Origin: Colimorpha sp045597845
GTDB lineage: Bacteria; Bacteroidota; Bacteroidia; Bacteroidales; P3
Assembly (NCBI GenBank): GCA_045597845.1
Contig: JAZLKZ010000124.1
Span: 1 to 15,103, forward strand
DNA length: 15,103 bases
Direction of reading: 5' to 3'
Shown here: piece after piece, positions 1-8,414 of the stretch
How the letters are laid out: each line of letters starts with the position of its first letter
Position numbering within the stretch: the stretch's first letter is position 1
The notes under the pieces: model-generated
The model's input: only the letters and a program-made list of their open reading frames with translations
Told to the model about the DNA's origin: nothing
Database searches by the model: none
Position numbers and translations under genes: made by a program

Positions 1-708
1 CTGTTGAACCACGTTGAAGCCGCTGCGGCTCCTCTCGAACAGCGTGGCCAGCGCGTTATCGCGGCAACCGTCGTTCCTTCGGCAACGGCAGGTGCTGCGA
101 TGAACGATGTCAACCACGAACGCCTTCACATTGCCGCTGTCAAGAACAAGATCAATGCACCCGCCTGGGAAATCGCCGCTGGTCTTGGCGCCATCTTTGC
201 AAGCAACAGCCAGCCGAACGTCCCGATGAACGGTGTCGCCATCCCTGGCCTTGCAACTCCCGAAATTGAAGACAAGTGGAGCGGTGAAGAACAGGATGTG
301 CTGCTTTATGGCGGCGTGATTCCTCTCGTTGAAGAAGACAGCCGTCTCTGCATCGTCCGTGCGGTCACTACGAAGTGCCGGAACGGAAACACCCGATTCA
401 CGAAGCTCATCGATACGGGCGTCATCGCAAGCCTTGACTACCTGCGCGACAGCATCATCTCGATGCACACGAACAAGTACAAGAACAAGGTCATCCATGC
501 CCTTCTCGCCGATGCCATCAACGAAGACAACAAGCAGGTTTGCCGCGACCTCGAGGATGTGAAGATCCTGCGCTTCATCGACGAATATGACGACCAGTTC
601 ATCACCGAGGAATCCACTAGTGAACCTGGGCGCATGCTCTGCCAGATTCCTGCCCCGGTCGTTCCTGGCCTCAACCAAATCTATTCCACCATCGACCTTT
701 ACCTGTAA
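1..708 (+). CDS. Contractile tail sheath protein, C-terminal part (Mu gpL-like), partial
   Basis: The frame is open from the first base, so the gene begins left of the window; any start inside (such as TTG at position 4) is only apparent. About 235 residues remain. The region around nt 390-500 (FTKLIDTGVIASLDYLRDSI) and the ending QIYSTIDLYL look like the conserved C-terminal domain of phage tail sheath proteins, which packs around the tail tube and contracts on infection. It is followed at 12 nt by the tube gene, the order found in Mu (L then M) and P2 (FI then FII). Termination is TAA, inside the ribosome binding site of the next gene. Family-level call only. Confidence 0.75.
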   Translation: MLNHVEAAAAPLEQRGQRVIAATVVPSATAGAAMNDVNHERLHIAAVKNKINAPAWEIAAGLGAIFASNSQPNVPMNGVAIPGLATPEIEDKWSGEEQDVLLYGGVIPLVEEDSRLCIVRAVTTKCRNGNTRFTKLIDTGVIASLDYLRDSIISMHTNKYKNKVIHALLADAINEDNKQVCRDLEDVKILRFIDEYDDQFITEESTSEPGRMLCQIPAPVVPGLNQIYSTIDLYL

Positions 709-720
709 GGAGTGTAAATC

Positions 721-1083
721 ATGGCAAGAATTTCCGAAGTCACCATCGTCATGGATGGCGAACAGATTACTGGCTTTACCGCCTTCAAGGAACATCAGAT
801 CGAGACTTCCCAGGTCGTAGAAATGGCCGACGGTTACGATGTTGTCAATGTTCCGGAACAGTACGGCTTTGACCTCTCCATTTCCCCGGAAAAGGGCGCC
901 GACCGCGAATGGCTTTCCATCGGCAAGGACAAGCCCGCCACCTGCATTGTGCAGTACACGGGCGGAAAGAAGGTCGTCTATGGCGGCGTGAAGTGCCTTA
1001 GCATGGAACCGAGCGAAAACAACGGCAAGGACCAGAAGGTCTACGCCCTGGTGTTCTTCGCCAAAACCCGCAAGGTTAGCTAA
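721..1083 (+). CDS. Tail tube protein (Mu gpM-like)
   Basis: A 120-aa protein beginning MARISEVTIVMDG and rich in beta-strand pattern, as expected for the small beta-barrel subunit that polymerises into the inner tail tube. The start is ATG with a good ribosome binding site (TAAGGAG at 706-712, 8 nt upstream). It sits directly after the sheath gene and overlaps the chaperone gene by one base (TAATG). Length and position match tube proteins of Mu-like myophages. The call rests mainly on position, since tube proteins diverge strongly in sequence. Confidence 0.7.
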   Translation: MARISEVTIVMDGEQITGFTAFKEHQIETSQVVEMADGYDVVNVPEQYGFDLSISPEKGADREWLSIGKDKPATCIVQYTGGKKVVYGGVKCLSMEPSENNGKDQKVYALVFFAKTRKVS

Positions 1084-1619
1084 TGCCGAGCGAATTTGAA
1101 AAGAAAATTCGCACTGAGGACGCCTCTGGTATCGTCCAGATGATCAAGGACGCACATACCGTGCGCAAGGTCATCGAATGGCCGGGGGTTCCCTCCGTCA
1201 AGGTGCAGATGCGACTCTTGACCGCATCCGAAGCGCGCCTGTCCAAGGTGGCGAACCAGCAGGAATTCAAGCGCGACGATATCGATATCGGAGTGCAGAA
1301 CCTTGCAGACTACCGCGAGCAGGAAGCAATCCACGGTCTTTGGCAGGTCTTTAGCGACCCTGAAACAGGCAAACCCTTGTTCAAGAGCGCCGAAGAAATG
1401 CGCACCGTATGCACCAATGACGAAATCACGGCCTTGTGCAACGCCTATAACTCCTTTGCCGACGAGAATGACCCTAACCTGGACAAGCTCTCGGACGACG
1501 AATTTGACGACCTCAAGGAACTTATCAAAAAAAAACCGGACCAAATTCCGCAGAAAGTTACAAGCTTGCCTGTAGCGTTGAAGCTTCTGCGTACTTTGGT
1601 TGCCCAGCAAAAGAACTGA
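1083..1619 (+). CDS. Tail assembly chaperone, short (non-frameshifted) form, Mu gp41-like
   Basis: A 178-aa acidic protein between the tube and tape measure genes, the standard place for a tail assembly chaperone. This protein coats the tape measure during tail assembly and is not in the finished virion. The C-terminal third is highly charged (many D/E, then a KKK run). The ATG overlaps the tube stop codon. An A9 run at 1527-1535 lies near its 3' end, and a -1 slip there opens a second frame to 1705. Codons up to the slip site number 151; without slipping, translation adds 27 more residues and stops at TGA 1617-1619. The family call is by position and by this two-frame architecture. Confidence 0.7.
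   Translation: MPSEFEKKIRTEDASGIVQMIKDAHTVRKVIEWPGVPSVKVQMRLLTASEARLSKVANQQEFKRDDIDIGVQNLADYREQEAIHGLWQVFSDPETGKPLFKSAEEMRTVCTNDEITALCNAYNSFADENDPNLDKLSDDEFDDLKELIKKKPDQIPQKVTSLPVALKLLRTLVAQQKN
1527..1535 (+). promoter_or_regulatory. Probable programmed -1 ribosomal frameshift site (A9 slippery tract)
   Basis: Nine consecutive adenines occupy exactly three zero-frame lysine codons (1527-1535), so a ribosome can slip back one base and re-pair perfectly. The tract lies near the end of the chaperone gene, the usual place for the G/GT-type frameshift of tail genes. The -1 frame is then open for 56 codons to TAG at 1703-1705. I did not identify a clear downstream stimulatory structure. Confidence 0.65.
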
Positions 1620-1705
1620 ATGACGCCCAGTGGCTCCTGATTTTTGCGATGAAGGGCTACTTGGCCGACAACGACGAAGGATGGCAACCCATTGGCGACA
1701 ACTAG
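1535..1705 (+). CDS. Tail assembly chaperone, -1 frameshift extension (T domain)
   Basis: This segment has no plausible start of its own. It is reached by a -1 slip in the A9 tract and adds 56 residues (beginning TGPNSAESYKLACSVEA), giving a fusion of about 207 aa. The reading looks like real coding sequence, with a hydrophobic helix (NDAQWLLIFAMKGYL) typical of the T region that contacts the tape measure in lambda GT-type proteins. The stop overlaps the tape measure start by 14 nt, closing what would otherwise be a 72-nt gap. An alternative is two separate genes or a degraded reading frame; the A9 run and coding-like content make frameshifting more likely. Confidence 0.6.
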   Translation, partial: TGPNSAESYKLACSVEASAYFGCPAKELNDAQWLLIFAMKGYLADNDEGWQPIGDN

Positions 1706-3680
1706 CGAACTCACTCTTCGGATCGGCGCGGACCCGACAAAGCTCAAGACTGGTCTTAAGCAGTCTTCAGCAGCGATAGACAGCTTTGGCTCCAAGGCCA
1801 AGGCTAGTATCGCCCGCGTCGGTGCGTCTATGCGAGGGCTTGCTGACCGTATGGTGACGCCATTCACATCTTTGGTTCTTGGCGGTGGAATGGGCATGGC
1901 CATCAAGAACGTGGGCGACCTCTCCGAAACGCTCATGTATTACTCTATGGCTGCGAAAAAGAGCGACGCGGACACGAAGGTGTTCCGCGATTCGCTGCAT
2001 AAAATGGCTGTTGAGACCGGAGTTGACGCAAACTCCATCTTGAACGGCATTTCAAAAATCGGTGAAATCACCGGTGATTTTGCGTTTTCAGAACAAATGG
2101 GTGAAGTCCTTGCCAAGACGAGCAAGGCTGCGAACGTCTCCATGGAAGACCTTGCGCTGCTTTCTTCGGCAATTAACGCTAACGTAGGTTGGGGCGCAAA
2201 GGAAATCTCCGAATATTTCAATTCGCTCATCATTCAGGGTGACCAGGGTTCCTTCACATTGCAGAAGTTTGCCCAAGAAGGTAAGGCTCTATTCTCCAGC
2301 GCCGCGGCATTCGGTATCAAGAGCAAGGAACAGTTCTCCTACTTTGGAGCGATGCTTCAAACAATCGCCCCTTCTATCAAGTCCGAAGCTGAGATTACCA
2401 CATCCGTCGGCGCTCTTTTTCGAGACTTGAAGGACAAGCAGAAGGAACTCGGAAAGAAGGGCATCAAGATCTTCGACAAGGTGGACGGAAAGAACCAGGT
2501 TAGAGACTTCAAGAGCATCATTGACGACATCATGAAGTATGTGGACGGCGATGCAAAGAAACTCGCCCAGATAGGCCTTACAAGCGAATCCATGAAGGTT
2601 CTGAATCCAATGATGGCCGATTACCAGAAAGGCTGGGAGAAGATGAAGGCCATCGGTGAATCTGGTCTTAAAGGAATGTCGAATACCAAGGAACTTGACA
2701 ATCGTTTCGGTATTGCTTCTCAGTCTTTTATCGGATCTATGGGCAAGATGAAGGCCGTCGCTGCTAAGTTTGCGGATACACAGCTCACGGGGCCTGTAGA
2801 ACATCTTACAGATGCACTCAAGTACCTTTCAGAGCATCAGGGAATCGTCACCGCAGGTTTTCAGGCTATGAAAGTCGCCGCATTGGCTCTCGCTGCGGTC
2901 AAAATTGGCGGTTTCGTAAAAAGCATCGGTGGACTTGCGAGCGACATTAAAGGCATTTGGAGCGGAAAGAAAGGTCCGGATGCATCCGCGGCATCATCCG
3001 CACTTGACGCCGTTCAAAAGGTTTATGTGGTCAACATGGGCGGTGGGATGGGTTCCTCGAACTACATGGATGACGATGATCCAGGATATCGCGGAGCTCA
3101 GGCAACGGCAAAGAAGAAAACCGTCCAGAACGCAAAGGAAATGGGCCGTTTCCGCTCTGCAATGACTAGCGCCCGCAGTGGACTCAACAAGTTCGGAAAC
3201 AGCATTTTTGGCGGGTCTCTGCTTACTGTTGCAACAAGCTGGGCCATTGGAGAAATAAAGCAATTCGGAGAAGTTTTCCTGGAATGGCGAAAGGTAGTGA
3301 ATGAAACTACCGAGAATTCCAAGCGAATGCTTGACGAAAACCAGAAGAACTTTACCGAAAAGTATGGCAAAGAAACTGGTCATTGGGGGCAAAAATACGA
3401 TGATACCCTTCTTGCGATCCAAAAGGAAGAAAACAGCTTTTTGCCATCTGAAAAGCGATTGAACGAACTTTTTGCTGATCTGAACAGATACAATCAACTG
3501 ATGAAAAACGCTATTTCCAACAAGGGGAATGGCGTATCTGCCGAAGAATACATGAGACAGTTCCAGCCGCAACCACAGAACATCTTTATCAACGTGGCTC
3601 AAAACGGTAAAACCATTGTCGAAACAGACAAGGGAAAACCGCCTAAAGTTAAATCCAAGACCGTTCCGTTCTCGAGGTAA
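1692..3680 (+). CDS. Tail tape measure protein (TP901-type core)
   Basis: At 662 aa this is the longest gene in the window. It sets tail length and probably helps open the cell envelope. The N-terminus (TTSELTLRIGADPTKLKTGLKQ...) is typical of TP901-family tape measures, followed by long helical, Lys/Ala/Ser-rich stretches. Hydrophobic segments lie near residues 389-420 and 505-520. The C-terminus is basic and Pro/Lys rich. The TTG start at 1692 is chosen because GAAGGA (1676-1681) sits about 10 nt upstream and the typical N-terminal motif begins at once; the next in-frame ATG is about 45 codons later. At roughly 0.15 nm per residue it would suit a tail near 100 nm. Confidence 0.82.
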   Translation: MATTSELTLRIGADPTKLKTGLKQSSAAIDSFGSKAKASIARVGASMRGLADRMVTPFTSLVLGGGMGMAIKNVGDLSETLMYYSMAAKKSDADTKVFRDSLHKMAVETGVDANSILNGISKIGEITGDFAFSEQMGEVLAKTSKAANVSMEDLALLSSAINANVGWGAKEISEYFNSLIIQGDQGSFTLQKFAQEGKALFSSAAAFGIKSKEQFSYFGAMLQTIAPSIKSEAEITTSVGALFRDLKDKQKELGKKGIKIFDKVDGKNQVRDFKSIIDDIMKYVDGDAKKLAQIGLTSESMKVLNPMMADYQKGWEKMKAIGESGLKGMSNTKELDNRFGIASQSFIGSMGKMKAVAAKFADTQLTGPVEHLTDALKYLSEHQGIVTAGFQAMKVAALALAAVKIGGFVKSIGGLASDIKGIWSGKKGPDASAASSALDAVQKVYVVNMGGGMGSSNYMDDDDPGYRGAQATAKKKTVQNAKEMGRFRSAMTSARSGLNKFGNSIFGGSLLTVATSWAIGEIKQFGEVFLEWRKVVNETTENSKRMLDENQKNFTEKYGKETGHWGQKYDDTLLAIQKEENSFLPSEKRLNELFADLNRYNQLMKNAISNKGNGVSAEEYMRQFQPQPQNIFINVAQNGKTIVETDKGKPPKVKSKTVPFSR

Positions 3681-3682
3681 CA

Positions 3683-4972
3683 ATGATAGATGAAAATATC
3701 AAAAAGGAAGAACCGCTGGATTGTACTCTTGGACCATGGTCGCTTAAACTTGTCAATATCGGCCACGAAGTGAAGCATGCGTTGTCTGTTACGACATATC
3801 CGTATCAGAACGGAGCCGACATCGAAGACATGGGCACTGATGCGGAGACTTTCCGCTTTTCCTGTATGCTTCTGCATGAGGATTACGACGAGAACTATTC
3901 TGAACTTCGCCGTTGGTTTCTTTCCAGGTTTGAAGAACCTATTGAACTGATTCACCCAAAGCTCGGAACGCTTGAAGGCTACCCCAATAATGCGTCATTT
4001 TCCGTTGACAGAAAGCTGCACTGCGCTGAATTTACGTTTGATTTCACTATCGCAGATATTCAGCCTGAAATTCTGTCTTATGCTGACCCGTATGAATCCT
4101 CTGTTGAAGAGACTAAAGCATTAAACGAGGAAGTCGCTGCTTCTGTTGCGGAGGAAATGCAACAGGAAGGTGTGCCTGACGTACATGGTTCAGAAGACTG
4201 GAGTCTATTGGATAAGTGGGGCGAAATGGGAGATGGAGCTAGAGCTTTCGCCGAGGCGACAAGCAAAGCCATCGGAACCATGCTTGGCGTAATTGATGCC
4301 GTTCAGTCTCCGGTAGATGCCATCAGCTCTACAATTGATTATTTGGACTCGCTGAGCGGTGTTTTGACAAAGAGAGTACAAGAATGCTGCGATGCGTTTG
4401 TGGGTCTTTCTCGCAAGTTTACGGGCAATTCCAGGGCTGCTGTATCTATCATGGTGGACAAAGCGTCCTCTTTACTTGCGTCGATGTCTACGGCTCCTGC
4501 AGCAGTCAGGCGTAGCCTTGCCACGCTGGCCGCATCAACGATATCAACGGAAGCGGCAAAACTCATTTCCGATGACGAAAAAAGACTTGGCGAAAGCATT
4601 GCCGACGAGTCTGTTTCAATGGATGATGCCGAAGGTCGCCCAATGGCTGAAGAATCATCCCCATTTTTCCTTACACCGGAAGACTTGGAAGATACTCTTG
4701 CCATGGTTCGTTCGTTCATCAATTCCGTTCTTAAGGATGTCTATGGAGCCGATAGAATAAAGAGGCAAGCCGCGCTCTTGTCGGATTCCGTTCTCCGAAT
4801 CAAGATGGAATACATGACGACGAAAACGGTCAGGATTTCCGCTCCAACGCCAATACACAAGATTACTTTGGACAACGGACTGTCGTATAAGTCTGCCGCC
4901 CGTCTTTGTGCCTTGAATAACGTCAAGAATCCGAATTTTATCCAAGGGGAGGTACTTGTCTATGAATCATGA
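3683..4972 (+). CDS. Mu gpN-like protein (DNA circularisation N-terminal domain), baseplate
   Basis: A 429-aa protein right after the tape measure. Residues about 12-140 (GPWSLKLVNIGHEVKHALSV, then an RFSCMLLHEDYDENYSELRRWF segment) resemble the DNA circularisation protein N-terminal family that includes Mu gpN, a baseplate or tail-tip component. The middle (about 150-370) is Ala/Ser-rich and helical. The last 45 residues (HKITLDNGLSYKSAARLCALNNV...GEVLVY) look like a LysM-type peptidoglycan-binding module, common at the end of this family. The ATG lies 2 nt after the tape measure stop. Its end overlaps the next gene by 11 nt. No catalytic motif is visible. Confidence 0.75.
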   Translation: MIDENIKKEEPLDCTLGPWSLKLVNIGHEVKHALSVTTYPYQNGADIEDMGTDAETFRFSCMLLHEDYDENYSELRRWFLSRFEEPIELIHPKLGTLEGYPNNASFSVDRKLHCAEFTFDFTIADIQPEILSYADPYESSVEETKALNEEVAASVAEEMQQEGVPDVHGSEDWSLLDKWGEMGDGARAFAEATSKAIGTMLGVIDAVQSPVDAISSTIDYLDSLSGVLTKRVQECCDAFVGLSRKFTGNSRAAVSIMVDKASSLLASMSTAPAAVRRSLATLAASTISTEAAKLISDDEKRLGESIADESVSMDDAEGRPMAEESSPFFLTPEDLEDTLAMVRSFINSVLKDVYGADRIKRQAALLSDSVLRIKMEYMTTKTVRISAPTPIHKITLDNGLSYKSAARLCALNNVKNPNFIQGEVLVYES

Positions 4973-5948
4973 CGAAGTCCTCCTTGCTGTGAAAAACGCC
5001 CGTGTCGAAAAGTTCGTATCGTACACGGTTATATCTGACCTTTTTGACCCAGATGGATCGTTCGAAATGACGTTCTACCCTGGTTATGACATCAAGAAAG
5101 GTGATGCCTGCGAAATATACGTGAATCGTAGGGTGGAACTTGTAGGCATCATTACTAGCGTCAAACGTTCTACAAGCCGCTCAGGGCGCACGATGACCGT
5201 AAGCGGGAAATCCATCGCCTGGCTCCTTTCTGCGAGCTGTGTAACGAAATTCGCGACACTCCCAGTCACGCTCAAGGATATCGTTGAACGCCTTGTTCGC
5301 CCAATACCGTTTATTGGGAAAAAGGACTTCGAGTATCGCGGTAAGTCTGCAAAGGCAACCGTAAATAGAAAATTTGTTGAGCTTTCTCCAGGAGATACCG
5401 TATTTGACGTAATCAAAAGGGCTGCCAATAGCCAAGGATACATATTCTACGCGGCATCCAATGGAACCTTTGTCTTTGACAATGTTCCGGAACGTGGAGA
5501 CAACAAGTTCAAGATTGGCGGTAACGGCGAGTTCAATTACATTGAAGGATCCGTCGACAATACTATCGAAGATTGCCATTCCGACATCATTGTCATGGGA
5601 GAATCTCAGGATGATGACGATGTAAAATACGTCAAGGCAAGCATCCAAAACAAGGATTTTCCATTCAAGATGCCGTTTGTTGTATCCTGGAATGAAAACG
5701 AAGGCCCGGCAAAGAAAACTGCCGAATTGAGGCTTGCCGTTGAAAAGTCTCAGGCCGTTCAGTTGGAATACACCATGCAAGGTCATAGTCAAAATGGGAA
5801 AAACTGGGAAATAAACGCCTTTGCCCAGGTTGAAGACCCTTCAAATGGTATTGAAGGTCGTTACTTAATCAAGTCAAGGACGTTTTCCCTTGACCGCGAC
5901 AACGGAAAGACGACGCACCTGTCTCTACAGCTTGGGGGTTCACTGTGA
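4962..5948 (+). CDS. Baseplate hub protein (Mu gp44/gpP-like, gpD fold)
   Basis: A 328-aa protein matching Mu gp44 (the gp27/gpD-type hub trimer carrying the spike) in length, position and pattern: an N-terminal beta domain with VISDLFDPDGSFEMTF, then VELVGIITSVKRSTS and a CEIYVN barrel strand, and a middle TVFDVIKRAANSQGY segment. The ATG at 4962 is preferred to the TTG two codons earlier because AAGGGGAGG (4944-4952) is correctly spaced for it. It overlaps the gpN-like gene by 11 nt and its TGA overlaps the GTG start of the spike gene (GTGA). Confidence 0.75.
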   Translation: MNHDEVLLAVKNARVEKFVSYTVISDLFDPDGSFEMTFYPGYDIKKGDACEIYVNRRVELVGIITSVKRSTSRSGRTMTVSGKSIAWLLSASCVTKFATLPVTLKDIVERLVRPIPFIGKKDFEYRGKSAKATVNRKFVELSPGDTVFDVIKRAANSQGYIFYAASNGTFVFDNVPERGDNKFKIGGNGEFNYIEGSVDNTIEDCHSDIIVMGESQDDDDVKYVKASIQNKDFPFKMPFVVSWNENEGPAKKTAELRLAVEKSQAVQLEYTMQGHSQNGKNWEINAFAQVEDPSNGIEGRYLIKSRTFSLDRDNGKTTHLSLQLGGSL

Positions 5949-6403
5949 TCAAAGCTTTTTCTAGCGTAATAACAAAATGCAAGGACATCGCCAATAAGTT
6001 CCGCGGCGTGGATGCAACAGCCAACGGAGTCGAGACGAATGGACGGCAACTTGTTCAGCAATGGGGGTTCATCAGCGTCCCGACTCCTGGATCTAAGGTG
6101 ATTTTCATCCAGGTAGACAATGTCGTCTATGGTATCGCAAGTGATTCTGCTGATAGGCCGTCCGTAGAAGAGGGCGAAAGTTCTGTGTATCGCTCGGCAG
6201 ATCACTACATCATTCTCAAAAAAGACGGAACCATCGTTATCAAAGCGTCTAGTGGTGTCGATATTGACGGAGATTTACGGGTCAGTGGAGACGTAAAAGA
6301 CAAAAATGGCACTCTTGATCGTCTCCGTCAGAATTACAACAGCCACACCCATGTGGGAAATCTTGGCGCACCTACGGCGACGCCGCAACCTATGGACCAG
6401 TAG
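5945..6403 (+). CDS. Baseplate spike protein (Mu gp45 / gpV-like)
   Basis: A 152-aa protein with a GTG start overlapping the hub stop. Residues about 30-90 form an OB-fold-like beta region (GFISVPTPGSKVIFIQVDN). Then comes an alternating beta-helix-like segment (IVIKASSGVDIDGDLRVSGDV). The C-terminus has the H-T-H tip motif at residues 134-136 followed by GNLGAPTATPQP. In P2 gpV and related spikes an HxH motif binds iron at the membrane-piercing tip. Length and position match Mu gp45. The HxH motif plus synteny make this a strong call. Confidence 0.82.
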   Translation: MIKAFSSVITKCKDIANKFRGVDATANGVETNGRQLVQQWGFISVPTPGSKVIFIQVDNVVYGIASDSADRPSVEEGESSVYRSADHYIILKKDGTIVIKASSGVDIDGDLRVSGDVKDKNGTLDRLRQNYNSHTHVGNLGAPTATPQPMDQ

Positions 6404-6404
6404 C

Positions 6405-6896
6405 ATGCTTGACCTTGATACTCTCGATACCCGATTTTCGCAAATTGTCAAGTCTGCCGATGGCAAGACTAGCGTGGCGCCACAGCTCGCATCGGCCTAC
6501 AACGACTACGCAAAGGGCGGAACAATTCTTGGTGCAGATTGTTCCTCTGGAGGAACTGTCGCACTCCTTACGCAAGCCTTCTCCACAGATGGGACACCCG
6601 CCGCCGTAGCAAATATGGCTTCCGGAATTTGCAATTTCTGGATGACCGTTCCAAAGCCAGGGATTCCTTCGCATGGTGGCACTGCAGTCGTAAGCGTCGT
6701 GCCGTCATTTTCAACGATGATTGCAACCGTCACATCGGCTATTCAAGGCTGTGTTACGACGGAAGCCGTTCAAAAGCCTTACAAGAGGCTTTTCCTGGCG
6801 ATTGAAAACGTATTGAAAACGGCTCCGTGTGTCGTTACCGAGATGATTCCAGGTACGCCTCCAGTTCCAACACCTTTTCCGGAGTTTTTGTCATGA
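6405..6896 (+). CDS. Uncharacterised 163-aa protein in the baseplate operon
   Basis: I do not recognise this protein. ATG at 6405 follows the spike stop by one base, and the stop overlaps the gp46 start (ATGA), so it is part of the late operon. It begins MLDLDTLDTRFSQIV and is neutral and small-residue rich, with Gly/Ser/Thr stretches (GADCSSGGTV, PSHGGTAVVSVVPSFS), four cysteines, and a Pro-rich tail (PGTPPVPTPFPEF). No signal peptide or transmembrane helix is obvious, though the middle is hydrophobic. Mu has no gene between gp45 and gp46, so this is an addition to the Mu order. It may be a virion or assembly protein. Confidence 0.6.
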   Translation: MLDLDTLDTRFSQIVKSADGKTSVAPQLASAYNDYAKGGTILGADCSSGGTVALLTQAFSTDGTPAAVANMASGICNFWMTVPKPGIPSHGGTAVVSVVPSFSTMIATVTSAIQGCVTTEAVQKPYKRLFLAIENVLKTAPCVVTEMIPGTPPVPTPFPEFLS

Positions 6897-7216
6897 TTCG
6901 AAGTCAAATTGAGGAAGAAATAAGGTTGTCGCTCACTATTTCAAAAGGTTCTTTTTTTAGACGACCAGATTTTGGCCATCGACTAAATGAGCTTTCGGGG
7001 ACTGTGTCTAGCGAAACAACCAGGAATCGAGCCGAAAAATACGCCCGAGACGCCTTACAATGGATGATTGATATCAAGCATCTCCGTTCTGTAGAAGTGT
7101 ATGCTAGCTATGACCGGGATGATAGACTTCTCATCAATATTGAGGCTATTCCTTTCAATGACAAGCAAATTACGTTCAAAAAATATGTGGAGGTAGGCGA
7201 TGTGTCCAACAGTTGA
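6893..7216 (+). CDS. Baseplate wedge protein (Mu gp46, GPW/gp25 family)
   Basis: A 107-aa protein starting at ATG 6893, which overlaps the previous stop; a longer reading from upstream exists but would overlap that gene heavily. The pattern EIRLSLTISKGSFFRRPDFGHRL near the N-terminus, then an RNRAEKYARDALQWMID helix and beta strands ending in LLINIEAIPF, fits the GPW/gp25 family, which contributes to the baseplate wedge and sheath initiation. It overlaps gp47 by 17 nt, and the gp47 ribosome binding site lies inside it. Confidence 0.8.
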   Translation: MIRSQIEEEIRLSLTISKGSFFRRPDFGHRLNELSGTVSSETTRNRAEKYARDALQWMIDIKHLRSVEVYASYDRDDRLLINIEAIPFNDKQITFKKYVEVGDVSNS

Positions 7217-8414
7217 CGAAATATTCCAGCGACTTCGTGTCGATGCCTTGAATTACAACCCTAACTTTTCAATAAGCAAGGGAACAGAAAGTTATATCCG
7301 TTTTTCGTGTATCGCGAGCATCATTTGGGGGACCTACAAGCACCTGGAATGGACTCTTGACCAGATTTTTCCTCCGACAATGTCGAAGGAAAACCTTGAA
7401 AAGTTCGCTGCATCCAGGGGAATTGCCGCAGACGGGCTGACAAGTTCTGAATTTCTTCAGTTCGTTCTAAAAACGCTCAGAAACCCGGCCAGTGGTGGTA
7501 AACCATCCGATTACGAACGGTGGAGTCTTGAGACGAGCAGTACGGGTAAGGCTGTATCCTTGAGTGCGTCGATGATACTTTCTACGTCAAGTATGCCTGA
7601 ACTTGACGCAGACCAACTTGTGAATCCGCATAATGATTCCTTTGAAACTGGAATCGCTTTTGAATGTGGATCATCCGATATTAATAAAGACGTGATTATT
7701 GATTTAGGCGAAAGCAAGCCCATCATTGGCTTTGGAATAGGTTTCTTGACGACGAGAAAGGCGACTTTTGAAATACTCCATACTGTGGATCCTGATTCGC
7801 ATGTATGGATTACTGAAGGTGAAATATCCTCTGACTCTTGGTGGAATCAACTCTCTTTTAATGCAACTGATAGATATTGGATGATTAAACTTGTATCTAT
7901 AGAACCTCTTGAAGATTGGAAGATTCCGGAGCTCAATACTGTAAAGTGCTACGGAATTGAACTATATGAGGCATCGGATAGTCCTGAGAAAGCCTCCTCT
8001 GCCAAGTGTCTCTCGAAATATTACGGCGTTGGAACGCTGATGATGCTCGTTACTCCATCGACTCTTTCCATGCGATGCTGCAAAGCGATACGCGAAAAGT
8101 GTGAGGAGGAGGGCCCTGTCGCGCCGAAGGAAATCTACGTCAACGTTCCAAAGGAAACCTCCCTTGTTTTGAAAGTGACCATGGATGGCGGCCACATTGA
8201 TACGGAAAACTTTACACGCGACGTACAACGATATTTTTCGACATTGAAGGCTGGAGACCGATTTATCGCAGCGCAGCTTGTCATTTACGCTATTTCCAAT
8301 GGCGCTGATGACGCGACTGTACAAAAATTTGATGGCGAGGAATGGGTTGATGCGGGAACAATTGTCCCCGGAACAACTGAAAGACTTACACTTGGTGAAT
8401 TGACGGTAGTTTAA
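7200..8414 (+). CDS. Baseplate wedge protein (Mu gp47, gpJ-like) with inserted discoidin-like domain
   Basis: A 404-aa protein with ATG 7200 and GGAGG at 7189-7193. Residues 1-110 (MCPTVDEIFQ..., TMSKENLEKFAASRGI, ASGGKPSDYERW) and about 262-404 (KYYGVGTLMMLVTP ... GDRFIAAQLVIYAISN) are gpJ-like, including the GxG...V segment and the C-terminal beta part. Between them, about 120-258 reads like a galactose-binding or F5/8 type C beta sandwich: DLG at 168-170, then strands ending KCYGIELYEA. Such domains bind sugars in many extracellular proteins. The inserted domain is inference from the strand pattern. The gpJ call is firmer and backed by synteny with gp46 and gp48. Confidence 0.75.
   Translation: MCPTVDEIFQRLRVDALNYNPNFSISKGTESYIRFSCIASIIWGTYKHLEWTLDQIFPPTMSKENLEKFAASRGIAADGLTSSEFLQFVLKTLRNPASGGKPSDYERWSLETSSTGKAVSLSASMILSTSSMPELDADQLVNPHNDSFETGIAFECGSSDINKDVIIDLGESKPIIGFGIGFLTTRKATFEILHTVDPDSHVWITEGEISSDSWWNQLSFNATDRYWMIKLVSIEPLEDWKIPELNTVKCYGIELYEASDSPEKASSAKCLSKYYGVGTLMMLVTPSTLSMRCCKAIREKCEEEGPVAPKEIYVNVPKETSLVLKVTMDGGHIDTENFTRDVQRYFSTLKAGDRFIAAQLVIYAISNGADDATVQKFDGEEWVDAGTIVPGTTERLTLGELTVV

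Noticed and set aside
2994..3683. Long minus-strand open frame of 229 aa
   Set aside because: It lies wholly opposite the tape measure gene, has no family resemblance, and would be the only minus gene in the phage operon; a codon-bias shadow.
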